The position numbers and the translations under genes were made by a program. Shown here piece after piece: positions 1 through 5,361 of a stretch of DNA of 5,634 nt; positions within the stretch are counted from its first letter, which is position 1, and every line of letters begins with the position of its first letter. This DNA comes from Tepidisphaeraceae bacterium (GTDB lineage Bacteria > Planctomycetota > Phycisphaerae > Tepidisphaerales > Tepidisphaeraceae), in the NCBI GenBank assembly GCA_025450555.1, contig JANWHF010000084.1, forward strand, positions 1 through 5,634, read 5' to 3'. Under the pieces are notes generated by a model. That model saw only the letters and a list, made by a program, of their open reading frames with translations, made no database searches and was not told the DNA's origin.

Positions 1-2
1 CC

Positions 3-329
3 ACGGCTGCCGCGGTGGTGCTGCTCCATCAACTACAGCAACCGATTGATGAGAAGATCGGCCATTGGCTGCTCTCTCGCGTTCACCCGCAGGGCGGCTT
101 CTTTGCGACGCCAGCCGCGCCGATCCCGGATTTACTTTCGACCGCAACGGCTCTCCATGCCCTATCCATTGCGAATGTGGAGATTGCAGGAATACGCGAA
201 CAGGCCCTCGATTTCATCGATACGCTTTGGAGCAGCCGAGGCGGGTTTCTGGGCAACTGGGAAGACGATGTGCTGGATTGCGAATACACCTGGTATGGCC
301 TGCTGGCTTTGGGACATCTGAGCGTGTGA
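3..329 (+). CDS. Prenyltransferase/squalene-oxidase-type repeat protein, 3' part only
   Basis: The reading frame is already open at the left edge (in-frame codons start at base 3), so only the last 108 residues are present and the true start lies outside. The visible part holds two units typical of the alpha-alpha barrel of prenyltransferase beta subunits and squalene/terpene cyclases. One is a GGFF...PDLLSTATALHAL segment, the other GGFLG...DCEYTWYGLLALGHL just before the TGA stop. Each unit is a Gly-Gly turn followed by an Asp and a helix ending in A-L or L-L. In bacteria such proteins are usually annotated only as repeat-containing. The substrate cannot be told from this fragment, and the cyclase acid motif or a full zinc site is not visible. 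Its stop is 6 bases from the stop of the convergent lipoprotein gene. An uncharacterised repeat protein is more likely than a true protein prenyltransferase. Confidence 0.65.
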   Translation, partial: TAAAVVLLHQLQQPIDEKIGHWLLSRVHPQGGFFATPAAPIPDLLSTATALHALSIANVEIAGIREQALDFIDTLWSSRGGFLGNWEDDVLDCEYTWYGLLALGHLSV

Positions 330-335
330 ACGTCA

Positions 336-938
336 TCAATCCCGCGCCCGATCAAATGTCCAGGCTTGAGTAAATGGCTTATCGGTGCCGTGCTGAAACG
401 TCAGCATCAACTTCACATCGCCGGGCCCATACCAGCGCCAGTAGGGTTGATTGGGCTCATACGCGGGCACATAAGCCGGCTCATAAATCGGATCATACCA
501 ATATGCCCCATGCCATCCGCCGTAAAAGCGGTGATGCCATCCGTAACCAAAACCGACGCCGACCGTCGCGTAAGGATAGTAAGCGACGTATTGCACCATC
601 GGCGGCAGGATCAGCTTCATGTAAGCGCCGGGCGCGATGGCCTGGCCATACATCGCATGACTTTGCCCGCCCGGATCGACGATGGTGCTTTGATCTCCCA
701 TGAAGCGAATGGGATCGGAAGAGATATTGAAAACGCGAATGACCAGATGGTTCTCCACCGCCTGCATCCGATACTCCATCGGCGAAAGGCGGATCACCAG
801 CGTGCTATCTTCAGGAATCGGCCGTCGCAAATTCGCGGGTGAGACGATGTCGAATCGATAATGCGCGCAGCCGCCCAGCATGCATGCCATGAGCGGCAAG
901 GCCAGCCACCGGAAATTTCGTGGCGCGAACATCGGCAT
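336..938 (-). CDS. Aromatic-rich putative lipoprotein of unknown function
   Basis: This 200-residue protein has a lipoprotein signal peptide: two Arg near the N-terminus, a hydrophobic stretch around residues 11-21 and the lipobox L-G-G-C with Cys24 as the predicted lipidated residue. The mature part begins with segments that look like beta strands (about 45-110, including STLVIRLSP, HLVIRVFNIS and an APGAYMKLILPP strand). A Tyr/Trp/His/Gly-rich stretch follows (about 117-170) with the short repeat YEPA-YVPA-YEPN at 152-163. The last strand-like part (GDVKLMLTF...AWTFDR, about 173-197) could complete an immunoglobulin-like sandwich; that fold is an inference. Two in-frame ATGs (bases 938 and 932) could start it, and neither has a clear Shine-Dalgarno site. 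It probably sits in the cell envelope. Upstream is the large inverted repeat; downstream is a convergent gene. No specific function is recognised. Confidence 0.75.
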   Translation of the reverse strand: MPMFAPRNFRWLALPLMACMLGGCAHYRFDIVSPANLRRPIPEDSTLVIRLSPMEYRMQAVENHLVIRVFNISSDPIRFMGDQSTIVDPGGQSHAMYGQAIAPGAYMKLILPPMVQYVAYYPYATVGVGFGYGWHHRFYGGWHGAYWYDPIYEPAYVPAYEPNQPYWRWYGPGDVKLMLTFQHGTDKPFTQAWTFDRARD

Positions 939-1162
939 ACACCATTATTGGATTCAGCAAAGGGCAAATCTACGGGTCAGGATCGATCCGGAAACTCCGA
1001 ATGACGGTAAGCATGCAACACGACGATCGAATATGGAAGCCGAGGTTAGCCGCGACGCGCTGGCGGAGCGCTTCTCCGAGCGCTATGAGAAAGCGCTCCG
1101 CTTCGCGTCGCCGCTAACCGGAGCAGACGCGGGCATCACCCGCACGGAGTTTTCAGATGATC
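939..1162. other. Intergenic region holding palindromic structures
   Basis: This 224-base gap lies between two lipoprotein genes on the minus strand. I see no convincing gene in it. It holds the large inverted repeat at 1044-1119, a small GCGGG/CCCGC hairpin with a 5-base loop at 1129-1143 (about 20 bases past the stop of the EF-hand gene), and a perfect 10-base palindrome GGATCGATCC at 980-989 in the upstream region of the aromatic lipoprotein gene. No convincing -35/-10 pair was found for the downstream gene. Confidence 0.6.
1044..1119. repeat. Large imperfect inverted repeat (REP/MITE-like or 3'-end hairpin)
   Basis: The left arm 1044-1073 and right arm 1091-1119 are reverse complements over 26 base pairs. 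They comprise GGTTAGC/GCTAACC (7), one C-C mismatch, GCGACGCG/CGCGTCGC (8), a CTG-versus-TT internal loop, and GCGGAGCGCTT/AAGCGCTCCGC (11). The apex can add a CTC/GAG pairing past one bulged A. The palindrome AGCGCT occurs three times: in each arm (1067, 1092) and at the apex (1079). No T-run follows on either strand, so it is not a textbook intrinsic terminator. It lies 43 bases downstream of the EF-hand gene stop and about 105 bases upstream of the aromatic lipoprotein start. It may be a dispersed palindromic element or a transcript-end stabiliser. The structure itself is plain to see; the role is inference. Confidence 0.9.
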
Positions 1163-1729
1163 CTATGGCCGCGTCGTCGGCGCGCTCGCCATGATGGCGC
1201 CTGCCGATCCCATTTTGGCTAGCTCATAGATTCGATTGGCAACATCGTGGCTGATGCCTCGATCGGTCAGATACCGTTCCTGCTCGGGCGTCAGCGAGAA
1301 AACCTGGTGCGTATTGTCGAGCCGGCTGACGATCTCGGCATCGCTGAGCCCGGCATGTTTGAGCGCTACGACTTCATCCAGGGTGACGTAGCCGTCGCCG
1401 TTGAGGTCAGCCGTGACGCTGTTGCGGGCATCGGCAACAGTCGCCGGTGCCTGTTCTGCCTTGCGAGAGACAGCAATTGCTTCCTGCTGCTTATGCTGAT
1501 CGAATTTCTCCGGGGCGGCTGCGATCAGGAATCCGCCCGTTGGACCCAACTGGTCGTCCACAAGATCTTTCATCAAATAGCTATGGCCCATCAGCCCCGC
1601 CGTAGTCGGTCCCGTCGGCAATGCCTCGATCATGCTCGTGGTGTGTGGCCGGATCGATTCGCAGCCCCACAGGCCGCCGGCCAGCATGACTCCCACGATC
1701 ACCAGGCGAAATCCATCGTTGCGCTTCAT
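1163..1729 (-). CDS. Small EF-hand lipoprotein with helical repeats
   Basis: This 188-residue protein begins with a lipoprotein signal (MKR start, hydrophobic residues 9-20, lipobox L-W-G-C, lipidated Cys23), so it is probably anchored in the envelope. Residues 108-119 form a canonical calcium-binding EF-hand loop, DLNGDGYVTLDE, with Asp, Asn and Asp at positions 1, 3 and 5, Gly at 6 and Glu at 12. The exiting helix runs into a short repeat: ALKHAGLSDAEIVSRL (122-137) and YLTDRGISHDVANRI (153-167), sharing L-x3-G-[LI]-S-[DH] followed by R-[LI]. Such G-[LI]-S repeats are familiar to me from uncharacterised planctomycete proteins. The ATG at 1729 is chosen because it directly precedes the signal peptide and has GGAG 9 bases upstream. 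The frame is open 75 codons further, but that extension does not look like protein. A calcium-responsive structural or binding role is possible; no enzyme domain is seen. Confidence 0.85.
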   Translation of the reverse strand: MKRNDGFRLVIVGVMLAGGLWGCESIRPHTTSMIEALPTGPTTAGLMGHSYLMKDLVDDQLGPTGGFLIAAAPEKFDQHKQQEAIAVSRKAEQAPATVADARNSVTADLNGDGYVTLDEVVALKHAGLSDAEIVSRLDNTHQVFSLTPEQERYLTDRGISHDVANRIYELAKMGSAGAIMASAPTTRP

Positions 1730-1738
1730 CGCTCGGTG

Positions 1739-1742
1739 CTCC
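1739..1742 (-). promoter_or_regulatory. Shine-Dalgarno site of the EF-hand lipoprotein gene
   Basis: On the minus strand GGAG lies 9 bases before the ATG at 1729. An upstream in-frame ATG (1744) overlaps this GGAG and so cannot use it. The site therefore decides for the start that places the signal peptide at the N-terminus. It is the clearest ribosome binding site in the window. Confidence 0.6.
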
Positions 1743-1934
1743 ATCCGCAGTTCTACAGCGGGCCGAAGTGCGGATAGCGAATGCAGTGCCAGCGACTCAA
1801 ATGGTGATCCAGACCACGCGACACGACAATCAATGAAAATGAGGCTTCCTTTATCGGAACCACCGCGCAATGCTCTGGGCCGTGGAAAAGATGAAGATTT
1901 GTCGCGCGTTGGTCGGATAAAAAAGTAACTGGCA

Positions 1935-1966
1935 GGCGCAGCCGACGGAGACAATCGGCTCGCGCC
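1935..1966. promoter_or_regulatory. Stem-loop just upstream of the hypothetical gene
   Basis: GGCGCAGCCGA (1935-1945) pairs with TCGGCT-c-GCGCC (1955-1966). This gives 11 base pairs with one bulged C and a 9-base loop CGGAGACAA. The loop shows a GGAG, the only Shine-Dalgarno-like sequence upstream of the GTG at 1969, and the stem ends 2 bases before that codon. It could affect translation initiation. On the minus strand the stem is followed about 12 bases later by six T residues, so a leftward terminator is an alternative, though no leftward gene ends there. Confidence 0.45.
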
Positions 1967-1980
1967 GAGTGCCGGAGCTT

Positions 1981-2415
1981 ATGAATTCTCAATCGCCTCG
2001 ACCCCAGCGAAAACCTTACGTGCGCCAGGTGATCCGGCGGACGACCGGCACCGATTTCAATCTGTTCAATGCGATCGTTGGGGCCGACGCGATTATGGAG
2101 CCGACCGTCGCCGAGCGCGCGGCATCCGAAGTGTTAGCCGCGGCACCGCCTCCGCCACCTCCGACATTGAAATCCAAGATCCGCAAGGAACTGAACAAGC
2201 TTCCCAATCACACGCGTTCGGCCGCTTCACTGGCCTCCCAGGTGCGAGAAATCTGCGAACGTCGAATCACGCTGCACGTCAGCCGGCCGCAAATGGCCGA
2301 GTGGTTGCGTCACGTCTCGAATCAGGCGATTCGCCGGCTCGAAGAAGCGCACGCCCGGCTCAATTCCCGCCGAATCCACACCGAGCGATCGCAGGACCAG
2401 CGCCGCGTTGCCTGA
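1981..2415 (+). CDS. Hypothetical basic protein with a polyproline linker
   Basis: I do not recognise this 144-residue protein. Codon use is even and has the G/C-rich third positions seen in neighbouring genes, which supports real coding. The N-terminal part (1-30) is Arg-rich. A short hydrophobic/acidic part (31-55) comes next, then six prolines (56-61). The rest (62-135) is predicted helical and strongly basic, with Lys, Arg and Glu spaced as in amphipathic helices (KSKIRKELNKL, then WLRHVSNQAIRRLEEAHARL). There is no signal peptide or membrane segment, so it is probably cytoplasmic; nucleic-acid or protein binding would fit but is a guess. The start is uncertain: a GTG at 1969 adds four residues, and the GGAG at 1974-1977 is too close to the ATG at 1981. 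It is transcribed away from the EF-hand gene and towards mraY. Confidence 0.6.
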   Translation: MNSQSPRPQRKPYVRQVIRRTTGTDFNLFNAIVGADAIMEPTVAERAASEVLAAAPPPPPPTLKSKIRKELNKLPNHTRSAASLASQVREICERRITLHVSRPQMAEWLRHVSNQAIRRLEEAHARLNSRRIHTERSQDQRRVA

Positions 2416-2457
2416 ATGAAGGGGTGCGCGACCCAATCGGCGGCAGGTGGTTCATTC

Positions 2458-2491
2458 CCCTCCTCCGGTATTCCGGCGTACCGGGGGCGGG
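2458..2491. terminator. Candidate hairpin between convergent genes
   Basis: CCCTCCTCCGGTA (2458-2470) faces TACCGGGGGCGGG (2479-2491) across an 8-base loop. Six inner base pairs are perfect and five more form around two imperfect positions; one of these is a G-U wobble if transcribed rightward. It lies in the 106-base gap between the stops of the hypothetical gene and mraY, where a shared terminator would be expected. No T-run follows on either strand, so an intrinsic terminator is only weakly supported. Confidence 0.3.
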
Positions 2492-2521
2492 CATAAAAGC
2501 AGCTGCGACGGATTTGCGCTA

Positions 2522-3664
2522 CTAGCGAAGCTTTACCGTCGCCAAAGCCATGGCGGCGAGCATGGCGCCGATGAGCCAGAAGCGCACAACGACTTGCGTT
2601 TCGGTCCAGCCTTTGCGCTGGAAGTGATGATGCAGGGGCGACATGAGGAAGATGCGACGGCCTTCGCCAAATCGAATGCGGGTGTATTTGAAGTAGCTGA
2701 CTTGAAGCATGACTGAAATGGCTTCGACGACGAAGATGCCGCCGACGATGAACAGCACCAGTTCCTGGCGGATGACGATGGCGACGTAGCCGATCAATCC
2801 GCCCATCGCCAGCGAACCGGTGTCGCCCATGAAGACGGCGGCGGGATTGCAATTGAACCAGAGGAATCCGAGGCACGCGCCGGCCATGGCTGCCGCGAGG
2901 ACAGCCATTTGATCGCTCGCCTGAACGTAGGGAATCAGCAATTCGCCGGCCCAGGCTTTGTTGCCGACGATCATCGCCAGGATTGCAAAGCAGAAGCTGA
3001 CGATCGCCATGCACCCCGCGGCCAATCCATCCAGTCCATCCGTGAGATTGACGGCATTGCTGGAGCCGGTCATCACGATCGTCGCAATCACGATGAAGCC
3101 GGCCAGGTTCAGCGGAATCTGAATCGATTTGAAAAATGGCAGGTAGAGAAAATGCTGCTGTTCGCTGCCACCACCATAATAGAAGGTGAAATAGGCCAGG
3201 AGCACGCCTAAGCCAATTTGGAAGAGCAGTTTTTCGCCGCTGTTGAGGCCCTGTCGGCTTCCGCCGCGCCGGGCCGCGGTGAGCTTGAGCCAATCGTCGG
3301 CCGCGCCGACTGCGCCGAGCAAGACCAGACAAAACATCCCCATGATGACATAAAAATTATGGAGATCGGCCAACAGCAGGGCGGTTGTGAAGATCGATGC
3401 GATGATCAGCAGCCCGCCCATCGTCGGCGTGCCGCTTTTCATGCTCATCAGCTTGTTGACTTCCTCCTGATCGAATTCAGGACGGTCCCCGATCTTCTGT
3501 CTTCGCAGCCAGCGAATCAGTCGCGGCCCGAGTGCGAGCACGAGCACAAATCCGAGAACCATTGCGCTCGTGACTTGAAACGTCACGAAGTGAAACACGC
3601 GCAGGAATCCCAGATTGTGGGCTTCCAGCCAGGCGCGAAGGTGTTCGACCAGAAGGTAAATCAT
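2522..3664 (-). CDS. mraY: Phospho-N-acetylmuramoyl-pentapeptide-transferase
   Basis: MraY is a polytopic inner-membrane enzyme. It transfers phospho-MurNAc-pentapeptide from UDP to undecaprenyl phosphate, giving lipid I. The 380-residue product carries the family motifs in order: MKSGTPTMGG (75-84), the DDWLK pair Asp123-Asp124, NAVNLTDGLDGLAAG (203-217), GDTGSL with Asp281, and SPLHHHFQ with the His triplet 345-347. About ten hydrophobic helices lie between. No key residue is missing. Length is slightly above the roughly 360 residues of E. coli MraY, through a longer N-terminus. I chose the ATG at 3664 because MIYLLVEHL matches the family start. An in-frame TTG at 3685 would add seven residues, and neither has a good Shine-Dalgarno site. 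It follows murF by 63 bases and is probably co-transcribed with it. It is the last gene of this cell-wall segment. Confidence 0.97.
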   Translation of the reverse strand: MIYLLVEHLRAWLEAHNLGFLRVFHFVTFQVTSAMVLGFVLVLALGPRLIRWLRRQKIGDRPEFDQEEVNKLMSMKSGTPTMGGLLIIASIFTTALLLADLHNFYVIMGMFCLVLLGAVGAADDWLKLTAARRGGSRQGLNSGEKLLFQIGLGVLLAYFTFYYGGGSEQQHFLYLPFFKSIQIPLNLAGFIVIATIVMTGSSNAVNLTDGLDGLAAGCMAIVSFCFAILAMIVGNKAWAGELLIPYVQASDQMAVLAAAMAGACLGFLWFNCNPAAVFMGDTGSLAMGGLIGYVAIVIRQELVLFIVGGIFVVEAISVMLQVSYFKYTRIRFGEGRRIFLMSPLHHHFQRKGWTETQVVVRFWLIGAMLAAMALATVKLR

Positions 3665-3727
3665 CGAGCGGCTGAAACGGGACAACAGTCTGGTAAACGG
3701 AAGCTCTCTACCGGCGAAATGGAATTA

Positions 3728-5146
3728 TTACGAGGCCACGCGGGCGGCCATCACGGTTCGCGCCGTATAGCGATCGAAAATAGCACTGGCAACCGCTTCG
3801 AGACGGATCCCGCGCGATGCCTTGAGCAGGACCAGGTCATCCTTCTGCAACAGCGCAGGGATCTTGTTCGACGCGGTCGCTGAGTCTTGAATCCAGATGA
3901 TCTGGTTGGCCGGGTAACCGGTCTGCTTTGCCGCCTCAGCCACGAATTTCGACTGCGGCCCCACGCAAAACAGCAGATCGAACTTTCCCGTATTCGCGGC
4001 GATCTGCCCAATTTCACGGTGATACCGCTCGCTCGAACGGCCGAGCTCCCGCATGTCGCCCAGCACCGCGATTCGCCGGCCCTTCGATTCCAGGCCGGCG
4101 GTCGTCTCGATGGCAGCACGCATCGAGTTGGGATTGGCGTTGTAGGCATCGTTCAGAAGGAGAACCGGCCCAGCCGACTGAAGCTGAAGCCGCATTTCCG
4201 GCCCATCGGAATCGTGCAGCCCGGCGATCATCTCCTCTTCGCTCACGCCCAGCCTTTTGGCCACCGCGATGGCCGCGAGGGCATTGCAGGCCGAGTGACG
4301 CCCCAGCATCGGAATAAAGAATCGATGCCGGCTGTCGTTCAGGCTGAATTCCGTTCCGGAGGGGCCGCAGACGATGTCGGTGGCAAATAGATCGTTACTG
4401 GCGCCGAAGCCGAAGGTAATGATCTTGCCCTTGTAATCGGCCACGGCAGCGATCAGATCCGCGTCATCGCCATTGACGACCAACAGTCCGTTTTCACGAA
4501 GGCCGCTGATGATCTGTGCATTTTCCCGGCGCACGCCCATCAGGTCATCGAGGCCTTCGAGATGCTCTGCGCCGCAGTTGGTAATGACCGCGATATCGGG
4601 CAGCGCCATGTCGCTGAGCGCCTTGATTTCGCCGTGATGATTCGTGCCCATCTCGAGCACCAGGTAATCCTGATTGGGATCGGCAGGAAAAATCGTGAGC
4701 GGCACACCGATGTCGTTGTTGAAGCTCTTGGGTGAAATGGAGCCGCGCAGTTGCGTGCGGATGGCGGCGTCGATCAGGTGCTTGGTGCTGGTCTTTCCAT
4801 TGCTCCCGGCGACGCCGATGACCTTTGACGTATATTGTTTGCGAACATGCGTCGCGAGCTTTCCAAGAGCTTTGCGCGTGTCCGGAACCTGGATCAACGC
4901 GACGTTGGGGAGAGGCTCGGGGATTTCTGAATCCACGAGAGCAGCAACCGCGCCACCCGCCGCGGCCTGGGGCAAAAATGCGTGGGCATTGTGATTATCG
5001 CCGCGAATTGCGACGAACAGCGAGCCTTTTTCCATCCGTCGGGTATCGGTGCAGACCGCGGTGATCGGCGGCGCATCCTCGGAGATGGGCGTGAGCGGTT
5101 TGCCGCCGATGGCCTGTCGGACTTGACGAATGGAAAGTGGTTTCAT
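3728..5146 (-). CDS. murF: UDP-MurNAc-tripeptide--D-Ala-D-Ala ligase
   Basis: MurF is a cytoplasmic ATP-dependent ligase that adds D-Ala-D-Ala to UDP-MurNAc-tripeptide, making the substrate of MraY. The 472 residues show the three-domain Mur ligase layout. The N-terminal uridine-nucleotide domain includes TDTRR (33-37) and GSLFVAIRG (41-49). The central ATPase has P-loop GVAGSNGKTST (111-121), SFNNDIGVPL (141-150), EMGTNHHGEI (165-174) and HLEG (195-198). The C-terminal domain has NDAYNANPNSM (332-342), VLGDMRELG (361-369) and KASR (442-445). Length is close to the usual 450-470. Two deviations stand out: Ala113 in the P-loop where Thr is usual, and Asn209 at the place of the lysine that is carbamylated in MurD/E/F. 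The rest is intact, so I expect an active enzyme. The ATG at 5146 fits the family N-terminus and has a minimal GGA 8 bases upstream. Confidence 0.97.
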   Translation of the reverse strand: MKPLSIRQVRQAIGGKPLTPISEDAPPITAVCTDTRRMEKGSLFVAIRGDNHNAHAFLPQAAAGGAVAALVDSEIPEPLPNVALIQVPDTRKALGKLATHVRKQYTSKVIGVAGSNGKTSTKHLIDAAIRTQLRGSISPKSFNNDIGVPLTIFPADPNQDYLVLEMGTNHHGEIKALSDMALPDIAVITNCGAEHLEGLDDLMGVRRENAQIISGLRENGLLVVNGDDADLIAAVADYKGKIITFGFGASNDLFATDIVCGPSGTEFSLNDSRHRFFIPMLGRHSACNALAAIAVAKRLGVSEEEMIAGLHDSDGPEMRLQLQSAGPVLLLNDAYNANPNSMRAAIETTAGLESKGRRIAVLGDMRELGRSSERYHREIGQIAANTGKFDLLFCVGPQSKFVAEAAKQTGYPANQIIWIQDSATASNKIPALLQKDDLVLLKASRGIRLEAVASAIFDRYTARTVMAARVAS

Positions 5147-5247
5147 GGATGAAGTCCGTCGGCGCTGAGAGTCGGGTGCTGCCCGATCGCCCGGAACATC
5201 AGGCCGCGCCCCAGAATCGAATTTGTCATTAATTGAGTTGCCAACAT
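5143..5247 (-). CDS. Possible 34-codon ORF overlapping the murF start (uncertain)
   Basis: A frame beginning at ATG 5247 encodes 34 residues (starts MLATQLMTNSIL, ends LSADGLHP). Its TGA overlaps the murF ATG as ATGA, the arrangement typical of translationally coupled genes. There is no Shine-Dalgarno site before this ATG. The first third is AT-rich, unlike the surrounding genes. The frame is in phase with murE and stays open back to the murE stop. It may be a leader-type peptide that helps start murF translation, or chance. I do not recognise the peptide. Confidence 0.2.
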   Translation of the reverse strand: MLATQLMTNSILGRGLMFRAIGQHPTLSADGLHP

Positions 5248-5361
5248 CACAATAAATGTCGCATATGTTGCGCTTGAAAAATCGGGAAACGTATTATCGC
5301 CCGTAGCCGTAATCCGCACCGATCGTCCGATAAACCCACAAACCTGTCGTCCAAAACCGCC
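5147..5361. other. Long murE-murF spacer with AT-rich core
   Basis: These 215 bases separate two genes that usually abut or overlap in cell-wall clusters. The core (about 5220-5300) is clearly AT-richer than the genes on both sides and could hold an internal promoter for murF-mraY. A TTGGCA hexamer reading leftward (5244-5239) is one -35 candidate, but a matching -10 box at normal spacing is poor. CAACAT (5242-5247) and ATGTTG (5265-5270) form a weak 6-base inverted repeat. No terminator-like hairpin with a T-run was seen. Confidence 0.4.

Larger units (their letters stand above)
1730..1968. other. Divergent intergenic region
   Basis: About 240 bases lie between the EF-hand gene (leftward) and the hypothetical gene (rightward), so promoters for both should be here. 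I could not find a -35/-10 pair with acceptable spacing on either strand. Visible items are the GGAG of the EF-hand gene, a more AT-rich patch around 1831-1928 that includes a GATAAAAAAG stretch at 1916-1925, and the hairpin at 1935-1966. Open frames crossing it are short and lack coding character. Confidence 0.5.

Noticed and set aside
366..842. 158-codon plus-strand frame antisense to the aromatic lipoprotein gene
   Set aside because: The minus-strand frame has a signal peptide, lipobox and ordered domains, while this one is Arg/His-rich with none.
980..989. Perfect palindrome GGATCGATCC upstream of the aromatic lipoprotein gene
   Set aside because: It is only 10 bases long, made of overlapping GATC and ATCGAT units common in such genomes, and no second copy or promoter is near enough to call it an operator.
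880..1194. A 104-codon plus-strand open frame across the gap between the lipoprotein genes
   Set aside because: It begins inside the lipoprotein gene on the other strand, runs through the large inverted repeat and into the end of the EF-hand gene. Its residues are explained by the repeat arms, and no Shine-Dalgarno site precedes it.
1745..1773. Weak hairpin CCGCAgTT/AAgTGCGG in the leader of the EF-hand gene
   Set aside because: Only five contiguous base pairs plus two across a mismatch; it is not distinguishable from chance in GC-rich DNA.
1899..1921. TTGTCG and GATAAA as a rightward promoter before the hypothetical gene
   Set aside because: The spacer is 11 bases instead of about 17, so it is not a credible sigma-70-type promoter.
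1730..1954. 75-residue N-terminal extension of the EF-hand lipoprotein
   Set aside because: It would bury the signal peptide and lipobox inside the protein. Its sequence is low-quality and Ser/Arg-rich, and the GGAG at 1739-1742 supports the inner start.
2322..3332. 336-codon minus-strand frame overlapping mraY
   Set aside because: It is an Arg/Ser-rich out-of-frame shadow of mraY, whose frame carries all the family motifs.
3665..3685. TTG start of mraY seven codons upstream
   Set aside because: The ATG at 3664 gives the usual MraY N-terminus, and the TTG has no Shine-Dalgarno support. It remains possible but is less likely.
3218..3883. 221-codon plus-strand frame antisense to mraY and murF
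   Set aside because: It lies opposite two confidently identified genes and has Gln/His/Arg-rich shadow composition with no recognisable domain.
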